NCBI GenBank assembly: GCA_018608765.1
Contig: JABAYY010000080.1
Coordinates: 1 to 55,298 of the forward strand
Source: Flavobacteriaceae bacterium
Lineage (GTDB): Bacteria > Bacteroidota > Bacteroidia > Flavobacteriales > Flavobacteriaceae
Length of the DNA stretch: 55,298 nt
Direction of reading: 5' to 3'
Part shown: piece after piece, positions 8,832 to 17,379 of the stretch
How the letters are laid out: the number at the start of each line of letters is the position of its first letter
Numbering within the stretch: the stretch's first letter is position 1
Notes under the pieces: generated by a model
Database searches by the model: none
What the model was told of the DNA's origin: nothing
What the model saw: the letters and a program-made list of their open reading frames with translations, nothing else
Made by a program: the position numbers and the translations under genes

Positions 8832-9992
8832 TTATTTGTAAATCTTACTAGTTTCTATAATTTGATGAATATCGGCATCCAAAACTTCTTTTTTAGTATC
8901 CGCAAAATTTAAGAATTCTGCATACACAATATCAAGTTCAAGTTTTGTAAGTTCAAAACCAACATTTTTAGCTCTATAAGCTAAAGCTGCACGTCCACTT
9001 CTAGCTGTAAGCACAATGGCGGATTCTGTAACTCCAACATCTTTAGGGTCGATAATCTCATAAGTCTCACGATTTTTGATCACCCCATCTTGATGGATTC
9101 CTGAGCTGTGCGCAAACGCATTGGCGCCAACAATTGCCTTGTTTGGTTGGGTATAAATTCCCATGCTTTCAGATACTAATTGACTGATGCCATATAACAT
9201 CGTTGTGTTAATGTTTGTATCTAAATTCAAATATGGATGTTGTTTTAAAATCATAACCACTTCTTCTAAAGCGGTGTTTCCAGCACGTTCTCCAATACCG
9301 TTTATTGTACATTCTATTTGTCGAGCCCCATTAACAATTCCTTCAATAGAATTGGCAGTAGCGAGTCCTAAATCATTGTGGCAATGACACGATATAATAG
9401 CCTTGTCAATTCCTTTTACGTTTTCTTTTAGATACTTGATTTTAGCCCCGTATTCTTGTGGTAAACAGTAGCCAGTCGTATCGGGAATATTCAATACCGT
9501 TGCGCCTGCCTTAATTACAGCTTCACATACACGTGCTAAATATTCGTTATCAGTTCGTCCAGCATCTTCGGCATAAAACTCAACATCTTCTACAAAAGAT
9601 TTTGCATAAGAAACGGCTCTAACGGCACGCTCAATAATGGCATCTTTGTTTGATTTGAATTTATGAATAATATGAGAATCTGAAGTCCCAATGCCTGTGT
9701 GAATTCTAGGCTTTTTCGCATATTTAAGTGCTTCAGCAGCTACTTTAATATCGTTTTCTACGGACCGTGTCAAGCCACAAACAGTGGCATTTTTAACGAT
9801 TTTAGAAATTTCCTCAACGGATTTAAAGTCACCTGGGCTAGAAACAGGAAACCCTGCTTCAATAATATCAACACCTAATAAATCGAGTTGTTTGGCAATA
9901 ATTATTTTCTGCGCTGTATTAAGCTTACAGCCAGGAACTTGCTCGCCATCGCGAAGTGTTGTGTCAAAGATTTGGATTTGTGTGTTAGACAT
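8832..9992 (-). CDS. leuA: 2-Isopropylmalate synthase, short form without regulatory domain
   Basis: LeuA condenses acetyl-CoA with 2-oxoisovalerate, the committed step to leucine. The TIM barrel is complete: [13 protein letters not shown] at the N terminus, the metal-binding [15 protein letters not shown], and the [15 protein letters not shown] segment. At 386 residues the protein ends soon after the linker ([10 protein letters not shown]) and lacks the C-terminal allosteric domain by which leucine inhibits the 510-570-residue enzymes. Short forms are, to my knowledge, common in Bacteroidota. A homocitrate or citramalate synthase would look similar, but the following leuCDB genes settle the role. 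It is the first gene of the operon and is divergent from the gene at 10140. Confidence 0.93.
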   Translation of the reverse strand: MSNTQIQIFDTTLRDGEQVPGCKLNTAQKIIIAKQLDLLGVDIIEAGFPVSSPGDFKSVEEISKIVKNATVCGLTRSVENDIKVAAEALKYAKKPRIHTGIGTSDSHIIHKFKSNKDAIIERAVRAVSYAKSFVEDVEFYAEDAGRTDNEYLARVCEAVIKAGATVLNIPDTTGYCLPQEYGAKIKYLKENVKGIDKAIISCHCHNDLGLATANSIEGIVNGARQIECTINGIGERAGNTALEEVVMILKQHPYLNLDTNINTTMLYGISQLVSESMGIYTQPNKAIVGANAFAHSSGIHQDGVIKNRETYEIIDPKDVGVTESAIVLTARSGRAALAYRAKNVGFELTKLELDIVYAEFLNFADTKKEVLDADIHQIIETSKIYK

Positions 9993-10139
9993 TTCTTGGA
10001 ATATATTTTTGTATTGTTATACGAATTTATATTTTGGTTCTTTCAAATGAGGCGTTTATCACATTTTTTTACGATGTATAACTCTGCCTTATGTCAATTA
10101 AGGAGCTAATATACAACATTATATGTCAATATTTATACT

Positions 10140-11690
10140 ATGACTAAAGAGCAAAAAGATAATTTATTTGTGCTGATAAAGTCGTTGTCCAAATCTGAAA
10201 AACGACAATTTAAACTTTATGTGGGTCGAATAGGTGTTAATGAAGATTCTAAGTTTTTATTGCTCTTTACGGTTTTACAAAAACTTAAGATTTATGATGA
10301 ATCTGCAATTTTGAAACATGGCTTTGTTAAAAAAGAGCAATTATCAAATCTTAAAGCCCATTTATATAAGCAGATTTTAATAAGTTTACGTTTAAACCCC
10401 TCTCATCAAAATATTAGAATTCAAATTCGAGAGCAGTTAGATTTTGCAACTATTTTATACCATAAAGGTCTTTATACGCAAAGCTTAAAAATATTGGACA
10501 AAGCCAAATCTTTGGCAGTAGCAAATGAAGAAAAAAATATTGCTTACGAGATTATTGAATTAGAAAAAGTAATTGAAGGCCAGTACATCACTCGAAGCAT
10601 TAGTAGTCGAGCTGATGAATTAACGATTCAAGCCAAAGAGTTAAGTCAACAAAATTTATTGGCAAGTAAGCTCTCCAATTTATCACTTCAATTGTATGGG
10701 GTGTTTTTAAAAACAGGTTTTGTAAAACAAGCTTCAGAACATGAAAAAATCACTAAATATTTCAACGATCGCTTGCCAGTATATAAAATTTCTGAGCTTG
10801 GATTTAGAGAAAAATTATGGCTCTATAAGTCCCATTTATGGTATAGTTTTTTAATTCAAGATTTTTTAGGCTGTTATAAGTATTCTAAGCAATGGGTTAA
10901 TCTTTTCCATGAACATCCAGGGATGATTAAGCTAAACCCTGTTTTTTTTCTAAATGGCTATCAAAATTTATTAGAAGCTTTGTTTTTTATAAAACAACAC
11001 GAAAAATTTAAAGAGACGCTTGGAAGTCTAATAGGCATTACAGAAGGAGATGGGTTTCCTAAAGATGATAACGTTCAGAGTCTTACATTTTTGTATGTGG
11101 GGTCCAATAAATTCAATGCCCATTTTATGGAGGGCACTTTTAAAGAAGGCCTTCCGTTAATCCCTGAAACCTTAGAGGGGCTTCAAAAACATAAAACACG
11201 TATTGATGAACACCATGTGATGGTTTTTTATTATAAAATTGCTAGTTTATATTTTGGTATTGGTGAACATCAAAAATGTATAGATTTCTTAGATAAAATT
11301 ATTAGTAATAAGTCCCTGCAAATGCGGGAAGACCTTTTGTGTTTTTCACGAATTTTAAATTTGGTAGCACATTATGAAGCAGGTTTGGATTACAACTTGG
11401 AATCGCTGATTAAAAGCACCTACAAGTTTTTGATCAAAATGGAAGATTTGTATTTAGTACAAAAGGAAATGATTAAGTTTTTAAAACAATTAGGAGACAT
11501 CTATCCACAAGAAATTAAAGCCGCATTTAAAGAGCTGCATGCCAAACTAAAGGTATTAGAAAACGATCCTTATGAAAGGCGTGCCTTTTTGTACTTGGAT
11601 GTTTTATCGTGGCTTGAAAGTAGAATAGAAAATAAATCGGTAGAATCTATAATTAGACGAAAATTTTTATCTTTAAATAAAAATAATTAA
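10140..11690 (+). CDS. Hypothetical protein with helical (TPR-like) repeats
   Basis: This is a 516-residue cytoplasmic protein without signal peptide or membrane segment. It opens with a basic helical region (SLSKSEKRQFKLYVG) and continues as consecutive amphipathic helices with patterns such as ILYHKGLYTQSLKILDKA and YFGIGEHQKCIDFLDKII, which resemble tetratricopeptide repeats. I recognise it only as a conserved type of flavobacterial protein of unknown function; a scaffold role is an inference from the repeats. It is divergent from leuA and upstream of the SAM riboswitch, with no sign that it belongs to either operon. Confidence 0.8.
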   Translation: MTKEQKDNLFVLIKSLSKSEKRQFKLYVGRIGVNEDSKFLLLFTVLQKLKIYDESAILKHGFVKKEQLSNLKAHLYKQILISLRLNPSHQNIRIQIREQLDFATILYHKGLYTQSLKILDKAKSLAVANEEKNIAYEIIELEKVIEGQYITRSISSRADELTIQAKELSQQNLLASKLSNLSLQLYGVFLKTGFVKQASEHEKITKYFNDRLPVYKISELGFREKLWLYKSHLWYSFLIQDFLGCYKYSKQWVNLFHEHPGMIKLNPVFFLNGYQNLLEALFFIKQHEKFKETLGSLIGITEGDGFPKDDNVQSLTFLYVGSNKFNAHFMEGTFKEGLPLIPETLEGLQKHKTRIDEHHVMVFYYKIASLYFGIGEHQKCIDFLDKIISNKSLQMREDLLCFSRILNLVAHYEAGLDYNLESLIKSTYKFLIKMEDLYLVQKEMIKFLKQLGDIYPQEIKAAFKELHAKLKVLENDPYERRAFLYLDVLSWLESRIENKSVESIIRRKFLSLNKNN

Positions 11691-11706
11691 TTTTAACCGA
11701 AAATTA

Positions 11707-11739
11707 TTTGGTTATTACATTTTTATTATTGAATATTTG
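11707..11739 (+). promoter_or_regulatory. Probable promoter of the sulfate-to-methionine operon
   Basis: TTTG (11707-11710) is followed after 21 nt by AATATTTG (11732-11739), one mismatch from the Bacteroidota TAnnTTTG -7 element. Transcription would begin around 11745, about 25 nt before the riboswitch helix P1, which is the expected layout. Confidence 0.55.
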
Positions 11740-11769
11740 CATCAACAAAGTTCAATAGCTTACTGAGAT

Positions 11770-11887
11770 GTTATCAAGAAAGGTGGAGGGATTAGACCCG
11801 CTGAAGCCTTAGCAACCCTTTATTTATAAAGTAGGTGCTAAATTCTACTTGATTTTTGATTCATTTATCAAAAATTAGATAGATAAC
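11770..11887 (+). ncRNA. SAM-I (S-box) riboswitch
   Basis: The sequence shows the S-box conserved core: GTTATCAAGA at the 5' side of P1, then AGGTGGAGGGA, GACCCG, TGAAGCC and AGCAACC forming P2 with its kink-turn, a P3 arm around GTAGGTGCTAAATTCTAC, a P4 hairpin (TTTTTGAT with ATCAAAAA), and GATAGATAAC closing P1. SAM binding to this class turns genes off. It lies in the leader of metY and of the whole downstream operon. The start codon of metY is 122 nt further on, leaving room for an expression platform. Confidence 0.93.
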
Positions 11888-11892
11888 TTAAC

Positions 11893-11914
11893 CTAATTAC
11901 AGTTCTGTAATTAG
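11893..11914 (+). terminator. Candidate expression-platform hairpin of the SAM riboswitch
   Basis: A 9- to 10-bp perfect stem (CTAATTACA at 11893-11901 with TGTAATTAG at 11906-11914) follows P1 by five bases and is trailed by a short T-rich stretch. The left arm (CTAATT) can also pair with AATTAG at 11873-11878 inside the aptamer, so the two folds would exclude each other. That fits a transcription attenuator, though the stem is AT-rich and the T run is imperfect. Confidence 0.5.
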
Positions 11915-12009
11915 AATTTCTTTATAACATTTTTCTAATAAGTACACTTTTCAAAAAGTGCATTTGACTTTTGGTTTAATTAATTTATTAACTCAAAAAA
12001 ACTAGAAAA

Positions 12010-13299
12010 ATGAGTACACAAAAATTCGCAACCCAAGCGTTGCACGCCGGACACAATGTGTCAGAAAATGGAGGTACAAGAGCCGTTCCTATTTACCAAT
12101 CTACAGCCTATGTGTTTAACAGCTCGGACCATGCCGCAAATTTATTTGCTTTAGCTGAGCCCGGAAATATTTATACACGTATAAACAACCCAACAAACGA
12201 TGTTTTAGAGCAGCGTTTAGCAGCCCTAGAAGGTGGAATTGCAGCAGTAGTTACTGCCTCAGGAACTGCAGCCATTGCAACGAGCCTTTTGACCTTGCTC
12301 AAAGCAGGCGACCATATTGTAGCATCTAGTAGTTTATACGGAGGTACATACAATTTATTAAGTGTGACCCTTCCAAGACATGGGATTACCACCACTTTTG
12401 TAGACCCTTCAAACCCTGAAAATTTTAAAACTGCCGCTCAAGAAAATACTAGAGCCTTTTTTATTGAATCTCTAGGAAATCCAAAATTAGATGTCCTTGA
12501 TATCGAAGGAATTTCTAAGGAAGCCAAAGCCTATAAAGTCCCTTTAATTGTAGATAATACAGTGGCGACTCCATATTTATTAAATCCAATCGCATACGGC
12601 GCAAATATCGTAATTCAATCCCTTACAAAGTACATCAACGGAAACGGAACGGCTTTGGGAGGTGCAATTATTGATGCGGGAACCTTTGATTGGGCCAGTG
12701 GTAAATTCCCTGAATTTACAGAGCCTTCTGCAGGATACCATGGACTCGTTTATAACGACGTAATTGGTGCAGCATCCTTTATTGCGAAAGTAAGAATTGA
12801 AGGATTAAGAGATTATGGAGCAGCTCTAAGCCCGTTCAATGCATTTCAAATTATTCAAGGGTTGGAAACTTTAGAAATCAGAATTCAAAAGCACAGCCAA
12901 AATGCGTTAGAACTCGCTCAGTGGTTACAAAAACAAGAAGATGTGGAATGGGTCAATTATCCAGGTTTGGAGTCAAGTCCTTACAAAGCATTAGCAGATA
13001 AATATTTGCCGAATGGTCAGAGTGGCATTGTAACTTTTGGAGTTAAAGGAGGTTTTGAAGCTGCTAAAACCATTGCAGATACCACCAAGTTGTTCTCATT
13101 ATTGGCAAACATTGGAGATACAAAATCCCTTATTATACACCCTGCAAGTACAACGCACCAACAATTAGACGATGTCGCACAAGAATCAACGGGCGTTACA
13201 AAAGATTTAATTCGTTTGTCAGTTGGTCTTGAAAATGTCGAAGATTTAAAATCAGATCTGACAGAAGCATTTAAAGTAGTTAAAACTGTTTTTGCATAA
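12010..13299 (+). CDS. metY: O-acetylhomoserine sulfhydrylase (aminocarboxypropyltransferase)
   Basis: This PLP enzyme joins O-acetylhomoserine with sulfide to give homocysteine, and can act on O-acetylserine in some relatives. The 429-residue protein belongs to the Cys/Met metabolism PLP family: YTRINNPTNDVLEQRLAALEGG, the PLP-phosphate contact SGTAAI, Asp182 in VDNT, and the Schiff-base Lys207 in SLTKYINGNG. The long insert after TALGGAIID (about residues 215-265) is typical of MetY rather than MetB, MetC or MetZ. It is the first gene behind the SAM-I riboswitch; metX follows after 17 nt. It uses the sulfide made by the sulfite reductase encoded further along the same operon. Confidence 0.93.
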   Translation: MSTQKFATQALHAGHNVSENGGTRAVPIYQSTAYVFNSSDHAANLFALAEPGNIYTRINNPTNDVLEQRLAALEGGIAAVVTASGTAAIATSLLTLLKAGDHIVASSSLYGGTYNLLSVTLPRHGITTTFVDPSNPENFKTAAQENTRAFFIESLGNPKLDVLDIEGISKEAKAYKVPLIVDNTVATPYLLNPIAYGANIVIQSLTKYINGNGTALGGAIIDAGTFDWASGKFPEFTEPSAGYHGLVYNDVIGAASFIAKVRIEGLRDYGAALSPFNAFQIIQGLETLEIRIQKHSQNALELAQWLQKQEDVEWVNYPGLESSPYKALADKYLPNGQSGIVTFGVKGGFEAAKTIADTTKLFSLLANIGDTKSLIIHPASTTHQQLDDVAQESTGVTKDLIRLSVGLENVEDLKSDLTEAFKVVKTVFA

Positions 13300-13316
13300 T
13301 TTTTTAGGACTCCCCA

Positions 13317-14297
13317 ATGAGTACACTACAAAACATACCGCTTAATTACACAACCAAATCTGGTAAGACGACTGCAATAATGTTGTCTTACCAGCTATTT
13401 GGAAAACCACTACATGAAGCACCTATAGTGATGATTAATCATGCACTCACAGGCAATTCTAAGGTAACTGGAGAAGGAGGGTGGTGGAATCCAATTGTAG
13501 GGCCCAATAAAGTAATTGACACCAATGTGTTTACGGTATTGGCATTTAACATTCCTGGCAATGGATACGATCAAGTTCCAAGCAGTTTGATTGAAAATTA
13601 CAAAGATTTTACGGCAGCCGATATTGCTAAAATTTTTACAATTGCTATAGATCATCTAAAAATCACTCAACTTTTTGCAGTGATAGGAGGTTCTGTAGGA
13701 GGTGGATTGGCATGGGAACTCGCAGCCCTCAAGCCAGCGTTAATAGAACACCTAATCCCCATTGCATCCGATTGGAAATCTACCGATTGGCTCATTGCCA
13801 ATTGCTACATTCAAGAGCAAATATTAAATAATTCGTCACAGCCTTTGGTCGATGCACGCATGCACGCCATGTCGCTCTACCGAACACCAGAATCCTTTAA
13901 AGCAAAATTTGATCGCATCTTACAAAAAGACGAAAATGTATTCGCTGTTGAAAGCTGGTTAAATTACCATGGAAACATACTCAACGATCGATTCCAGTTA
14001 GCAGCTTATAAGATGATGAATCAAGTGCTAAAAACAATTGATATCACACAAGATAATGGCGATTTTGTTGAAGTGGCTTCAAAAATAAAATCCAACATTC
14101 ATATAGTTACAATCAATTCTGATTTGTTTTTTAAAGCCAAAGAAAATTGGGACACCTATGTAGATCTAAAGTCACATAAAGACTCAGTTTTAATTTCCGA
14201 AATTCAATCCATTCACGGACATGATGCCTTTTTAATTGAATATGAACAACTAGAAGCCATCTTAGAAACTGTTTTTAAACCACAAGAAGTTTATTGA
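13317..14297 (+). CDS. metX: Homoserine O-acetyltransferase, alpha/beta-hydrolase type
   Basis: MetX activates homoserine by acyl transfer from acetyl-CoA (or succinyl-CoA in some members), making the substrate of MetY and MetZ. The 326-residue protein has the alpha/beta-hydrolase features: the HALTGNS oxyanion segment near residue 42, nucleophile Ser126 in GGSVGGG, the aspartate in INSDLFF and the catalytic histidine near the C terminus in HGHDAF. It is somewhat shorter than the 350-380 residues common for MetX, mostly through a reduced lid. Acyl-donor specificity cannot be read from the sequence. It sits between the two sulfhydrylases. Confidence 0.9.
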   Translation: MSTLQNIPLNYTTKSGKTTAIMLSYQLFGKPLHEAPIVMINHALTGNSKVTGEGGWWNPIVGPNKVIDTNVFTVLAFNIPGNGYDQVPSSLIENYKDFTAADIAKIFTIAIDHLKITQLFAVIGGSVGGGLAWELAALKPALIEHLIPIASDWKSTDWLIANCYIQEQILNNSSQPLVDARMHAMSLYRTPESFKAKFDRILQKDENVFAVESWLNYHGNILNDRFQLAAYKMMNQVLKTIDITQDNGDFVEVASKIKSNIHIVTINSDLFFKAKENWDTYVDLKSHKDSVLISEIQSIHGHDAFLIEYEQLEAILETVFKPQEVY

Positions 14298-14324
14298 TTT
14301 AGATTGATAAAAAAACTCAAAATT

Positions 14325-15491
14325 ATGACCCCAAAACATTTTGAAACCGATGCCATTCGCCAACAGTTAGATCGTACCAACTACGGAGAACACTCGACGC
14401 CTTTATTTTTAACTTCCAGTTTTGTGTTTGAGGACGCAGAACACATGCGCGCATCCTTTGCTGAAGAAAACGACCAAAATATTTACAGTCGATTTTCAAA
14501 CCCAAATACTTCAGAATTTATCGATAAAGTTGTCACTATGGAAGGAGCCGAAGCAGGCTTTGCCTTTGCTTCTGGAATGGCAGCCGTTTTTTCGACCTTT
14601 GCAGCCTTATTAAACTCAGGAGATCATATTGTCTCTTGCCAATCTGTTTTTGGCTCTACACATTCGCTGTTTACCAAATTTTTTCCAAAATGGAATATTG
14701 AAACCTCTTATTTCAAAGTAGATCAATTAGAGACTCTCGAAAGTCTGATTCAACCCAATACGAAAGTTATTTATGCTGAAAGTCCTACAAATCCAGCAGT
14801 TGATATTTTGGATTTAGAAGCTTTAGGTAAAATTGCTAAAAAACATAATTTAATACTCATTATAGATAACTGTTTTGCATCTCCCTATTTGCAAAACCCT
14901 ATTAAATTTGGCGCAGACTTGGTCATCCATTCTGCCACCAAATTAATGGACGGTCAAGGAAGAGTATTAGGAGGTATTACAGTTGGAAATGCTGAACTGC
15001 TGCATCAAATTTATTTGTTTTCACGAAACACAGGACCCGCACTGTCTCCTTTTAATGCTTGGGTACTTTCTAAAAGTTTAGAAACCTTAGGAGTTCGTGT
15101 CGATCGCCATTGTAAGAATGCATTAAAAGTGGCTAAATTTTTGGAAAAACACCCTAAAGTTAGTGTCGTTAAATACCCTTTTTTAAAATCGCATCCACAG
15201 TACAAAATTGCTAAAAAGCAAATGCGAAAGGGAGGCAACGTCGTTTCTTTTGAAATCAAAGGGGGTATTGAAGCTGGGCAAACTTTTTTAAATAAAATAA
15301 AACTTTGCTCTCTTTCTGCAAACCTTGGAGATTCTAGAACAATTGTTACACATCCATCGTCCACAACACACAGTAAACTTTCTGAAGAAGATCGTCTCGA
15401 AGCCAGTATTACCAACGGACTCATTAGGGTTTCTGTCGGACTGGAACATCACAAGGATATTATAAACGATTTAAATCAAGCATTTGGTTAA
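14325..15491 (+). CDS. metZ: Second trans-sulfuration PLP enzyme, probable O-succinylhomoserine sulfhydrylase
   Basis: A PLP-dependent member of the Cys/Met metabolism family (388 residues) with YSRFSNPN, the SGMAA contact, Asp181 in IDNC and Schiff-base Lys206 in HSATKLMDGQG. The sequence around HSATKLMDGQGRVLGG and its length resemble MetZ, which makes homocysteine from O-succinylhomoserine and sulfide, more than cystathionine gamma-synthase or lyase. Cystathionine enzyme activity cannot be excluded. The ATG at 14325 gives MTPKHFETDAIR, the usual start; the longer frame begins at a TTG (14304). Having metY and metZ in one operon gives two routes from activated homoserine. Confidence 0.85.
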   Translation: MTPKHFETDAIRQQLDRTNYGEHSTPLFLTSSFVFEDAEHMRASFAEENDQNIYSRFSNPNTSEFIDKVVTMEGAEAGFAFASGMAAVFSTFAALLNSGDHIVSCQSVFGSTHSLFTKFFPKWNIETSYFKVDQLETLESLIQPNTKVIYAESPTNPAVDILDLEALGKIAKKHNLILIIDNCFASPYLQNPIKFGADLVIHSATKLMDGQGRVLGGITVGNAELLHQIYLFSRNTGPALSPFNAWVLSKSLETLGVRVDRHCKNALKVAKFLEKHPKVSVVKYPFLKSHPQYKIAKKQMRKGGNVVSFEIKGGIEAGQTFLNKIKLCSLSANLGDSRTIVTHPSSTTHSKLSEEDRLEASITNGLIRVSVGLEHHKDIINDLNQAFG

Positions 15492-15530
15492 TCAGCACAA
15501 CAGATTTGCAAATAGTAAAAACAGTACAAA

Positions 15531-15788
15531 GTGATTATAAATAAAATTTTCAGACCCAAAGCAACGCCAACAAATCAATCTCAAGCCGTTGCAGATAATA
15601 TAAAAAGAAGCCTCCTAAAAACTATTAGTTGGAGAATCATAGGCACGCTTGATACCATCCTAATTTCTTGGGCAATTACAGGGACACTGACCTTAGCATT
15701 CTCCATAGGATTTATAGAGCTAGTCACTAAAATGGTACTTTATTTTTTTCATGAACGTGCTTGGAGTAAAATTAACTTGGGCCGATAA
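15531..15788 (+). CDS. DUF2061 small membrane protein
   Basis: An 85-residue protein of the DUF2061 family, recognisable by SWRIIGTLDT, the first membrane segment (ILISWAITGTLTLAFSIGF), and the ending TKMVLYFFHERAWSKI. Two short membrane spans are predicted by eye. It starts with GTG, as no ATG is available before the core. The family has no proven function; its place between metZ and cysH, with 39 and 9 nt gaps, and its recurrence next to cys genes suggest a link to sulfate or sulfite handling, which is inference. Confidence 0.85.
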   Translation: MIINKIFRPKATPTNQSQAVADNIKRSLLKTISWRIIGTLDTILISWAITGTLTLAFSIGFIELVTKMVLYFFHERAWSKINLGR

Positions 15789-15797
15789 CAGCAGATT

Positions 15798-16406
15798 ATG
15801 AATTTAGAAAAAATTAATATAGAACTCGCGACCAAAACACCTATTGAAATTGTCCAATGGGCGCTTAACAATGCGGAAACTCCAATTGTAACCACAAACT
15901 TTAGACCCTATGAATCGGCGATTTTACACCTTGTAACACAAGTTAATCCTTCAATAAAAGTAATTTGGTGTGATACAGGTTATAATACTTCTAGTACGTA
16001 TAAACATGCCGAAGAATTAACAGAGACATTAGAATTAAACATTCAGTTATACATCCCAAAACAAACGGCGGCACACCGCGATGTGGTATTGGGGATCCCA
16101 CAAGTAGAAGACCCAAAACATCAACTATTTACCGAGCAAGTCAAACTAGAGCCTTTCAAGCGTGCAATGGCAGCACACAAACCTGATGTTTGGTTTACTA
16201 ACCTTAGAAAGGGACAGACAGCTTTTAGGAATAGTATTGGGATTGTGTCTCGCAGTGCCGATGGCATATTAAAAGTCAGTCCATTTTATCATTTTTCAGA
16301 TAAAGAATTGGACCAATATCTAAAAGATCACGGTTTGTCAAATGAGCTCAACTACTTTGATCCAACCAAACAATTAGACAATAGAGAATGTGGTTTACAC
16401 AATTAA
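15798..16406 (+). CDS. cysH: Phosphoadenylyl-sulfate (PAPS) reductase
   Basis: CysH reduces activated sulfate to sulfite using thioredoxin. The 202-residue protein has the adenylyl-binding PP-loop domain (here TTNFRPYES), the VIWCDTGYNT segment, WFTNLRKGQTAFR, and the C-terminal catalytic motif RECGLH with Cys198. The two Cys-Cys pairs that hold the [4Fe-4S] cluster of APS reductases are missing, so PAPS is the expected substrate. PAPS requires an APS kinase (CysC), and none is encoded in the window. It is shorter than E. coli CysH (244 residues). cysD follows after 10 nt. Confidence 0.9.
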   Translation: MNLEKINIELATKTPIEIVQWALNNAETPIVTTNFRPYESAILHLVTQVNPSIKVIWCDTGYNTSSTYKHAEELTETLELNIQLYIPKQTAAHRDVVLGIPQVEDPKHQLFTEQVKLEPFKRAMAAHKPDVWFTNLRKGQTAFRNSIGIVSRSADGILKVSPFYHFSDKELDQYLKDHGLSNELNYFDPTKQLDNRECGLHN

Positions 16407-16416
16407 AAAAAATAAA

Positions 16417-17319
16417 ATGAAAAATACATCCCATATTAATCCACTTGAAAATGAAGCTATCTATATTTTTAGGGAAGTGGTGGCACAGTTTGAAAATCCA
16501 GTCCTACTATTTTCTGGAGGAAAAGATTCCATCACTTTAGTGCGATTAGCTCAAAAAGCATTTTATCCTGCTAAAATTCCCTTTCCATTACTTCATATTG
16601 ACACGGGTCATAATTTTCCAGAAACCATTGAATTCAGAGATCGATTAACCGAAGAATTAGGGTTGGAATTGATTGTAAGAAATGTCCAGGACGCCATAGA
16701 TCAAGGCAAAGTGAAAGAAGAATCTGGTCGCTACTCAAGTCGGAATGTTTTACAAACCACTACGCTGCTTGAAGCAATAGAAGAATTCAAATTTGATGCG
16801 TGTATTGGAGGTGCCCGACGCGATGAAGAGAAAGCCAGAGCCAAAGAACGGGTGTTCTCTGTTCGTGATGATTTTGGACAATGGGATGAAAAAAGTCAAC
16901 GTCCAGAACTTTTTGATATGCTTAACGGACAAATTGAATTAGGACAAAATGTACGTGTATTTCCAATTTCAAACTGGACAGAACTGGACGTATGGTCCTA
17001 TATCGAACGCGAACAAATCGAAATTCCTTCGATCTATTTTGCACACCTTCGAAAAACGTTCATTAGAGACGGTATGATTTGGACAAACGATGATGCCATT
17101 GTCTTTAGAGACGAAGAAGAAGTTGTTGAAGAACGTCTCATCCGTTTCAGAACTGTGGGAGATATGAGTTGTACAGCGGCAGTGTTGTCTTCTGCATCTG
17201 ATATTTCATCTGTAGTTCAAGAAATCCGAGATTCTACAATCTCTGAACGTGGCGCCAGAATTGACGACAAACGCTCCGAAGCAGCCATGGAAAAACGTAA
17301 ACAACAAGGTTATTTTTAA
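16417..17319 (+). CDS. cysD: Sulfate adenylyltransferase subunit 2
   Basis: CysD is the catalytic PP-loop ATPase of ATP sulfurylase; with the GTPase CysN it makes APS from sulfate and ATP. The 300-residue protein shows the PP-loop LLFSGGKDSITLVRLA, HIDTGHNFPET, the FDACIGGARRDEEKARAKER segment and the SNWTELDVW motif. The ATG at 16417 (MKNTSHINPLENEAIYI) is preferred to the in-frame ATG at 16390, which would overlap cysH. Confidence 0.95.
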   Translation: MKNTSHINPLENEAIYIFREVVAQFENPVLLFSGGKDSITLVRLAQKAFYPAKIPFPLLHIDTGHNFPETIEFRDRLTEELGLELIVRNVQDAIDQGKVKEESGRYSSRNVLQTTTLLEAIEEFKFDACIGGARRDEEKARAKERVFSVRDDFGQWDEKSQRPELFDMLNGQIELGQNVRVFPISNWTELDVWSYIEREQIEIPSIYFAHLRKTFIRDGMIWTNDDAIVFRDEEEVVEERLIRFRTVGDMSCTAAVLSSASDISSVVQEIRDSTISERGARIDDKRSEAAMEKRKQQGYF

Positions 17320-17379
17320 CCCTTTATTTAAAACATTTAATCAAAAAATTTACACTCATCAAGAGTTTATAAATAGTAT

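Noticed and set aside
9993-10139. T-box or attenuator before leuA
   Set aside because: No T-box consensus, leucine-rich leader peptide or strong hairpin was found on the minus strand.
17320-17379. Internal promoter between cysD and cysN
   Set aside because: No TAnnTTTG or TTTG pair at suitable spacing was visible in the 60-nt gap.
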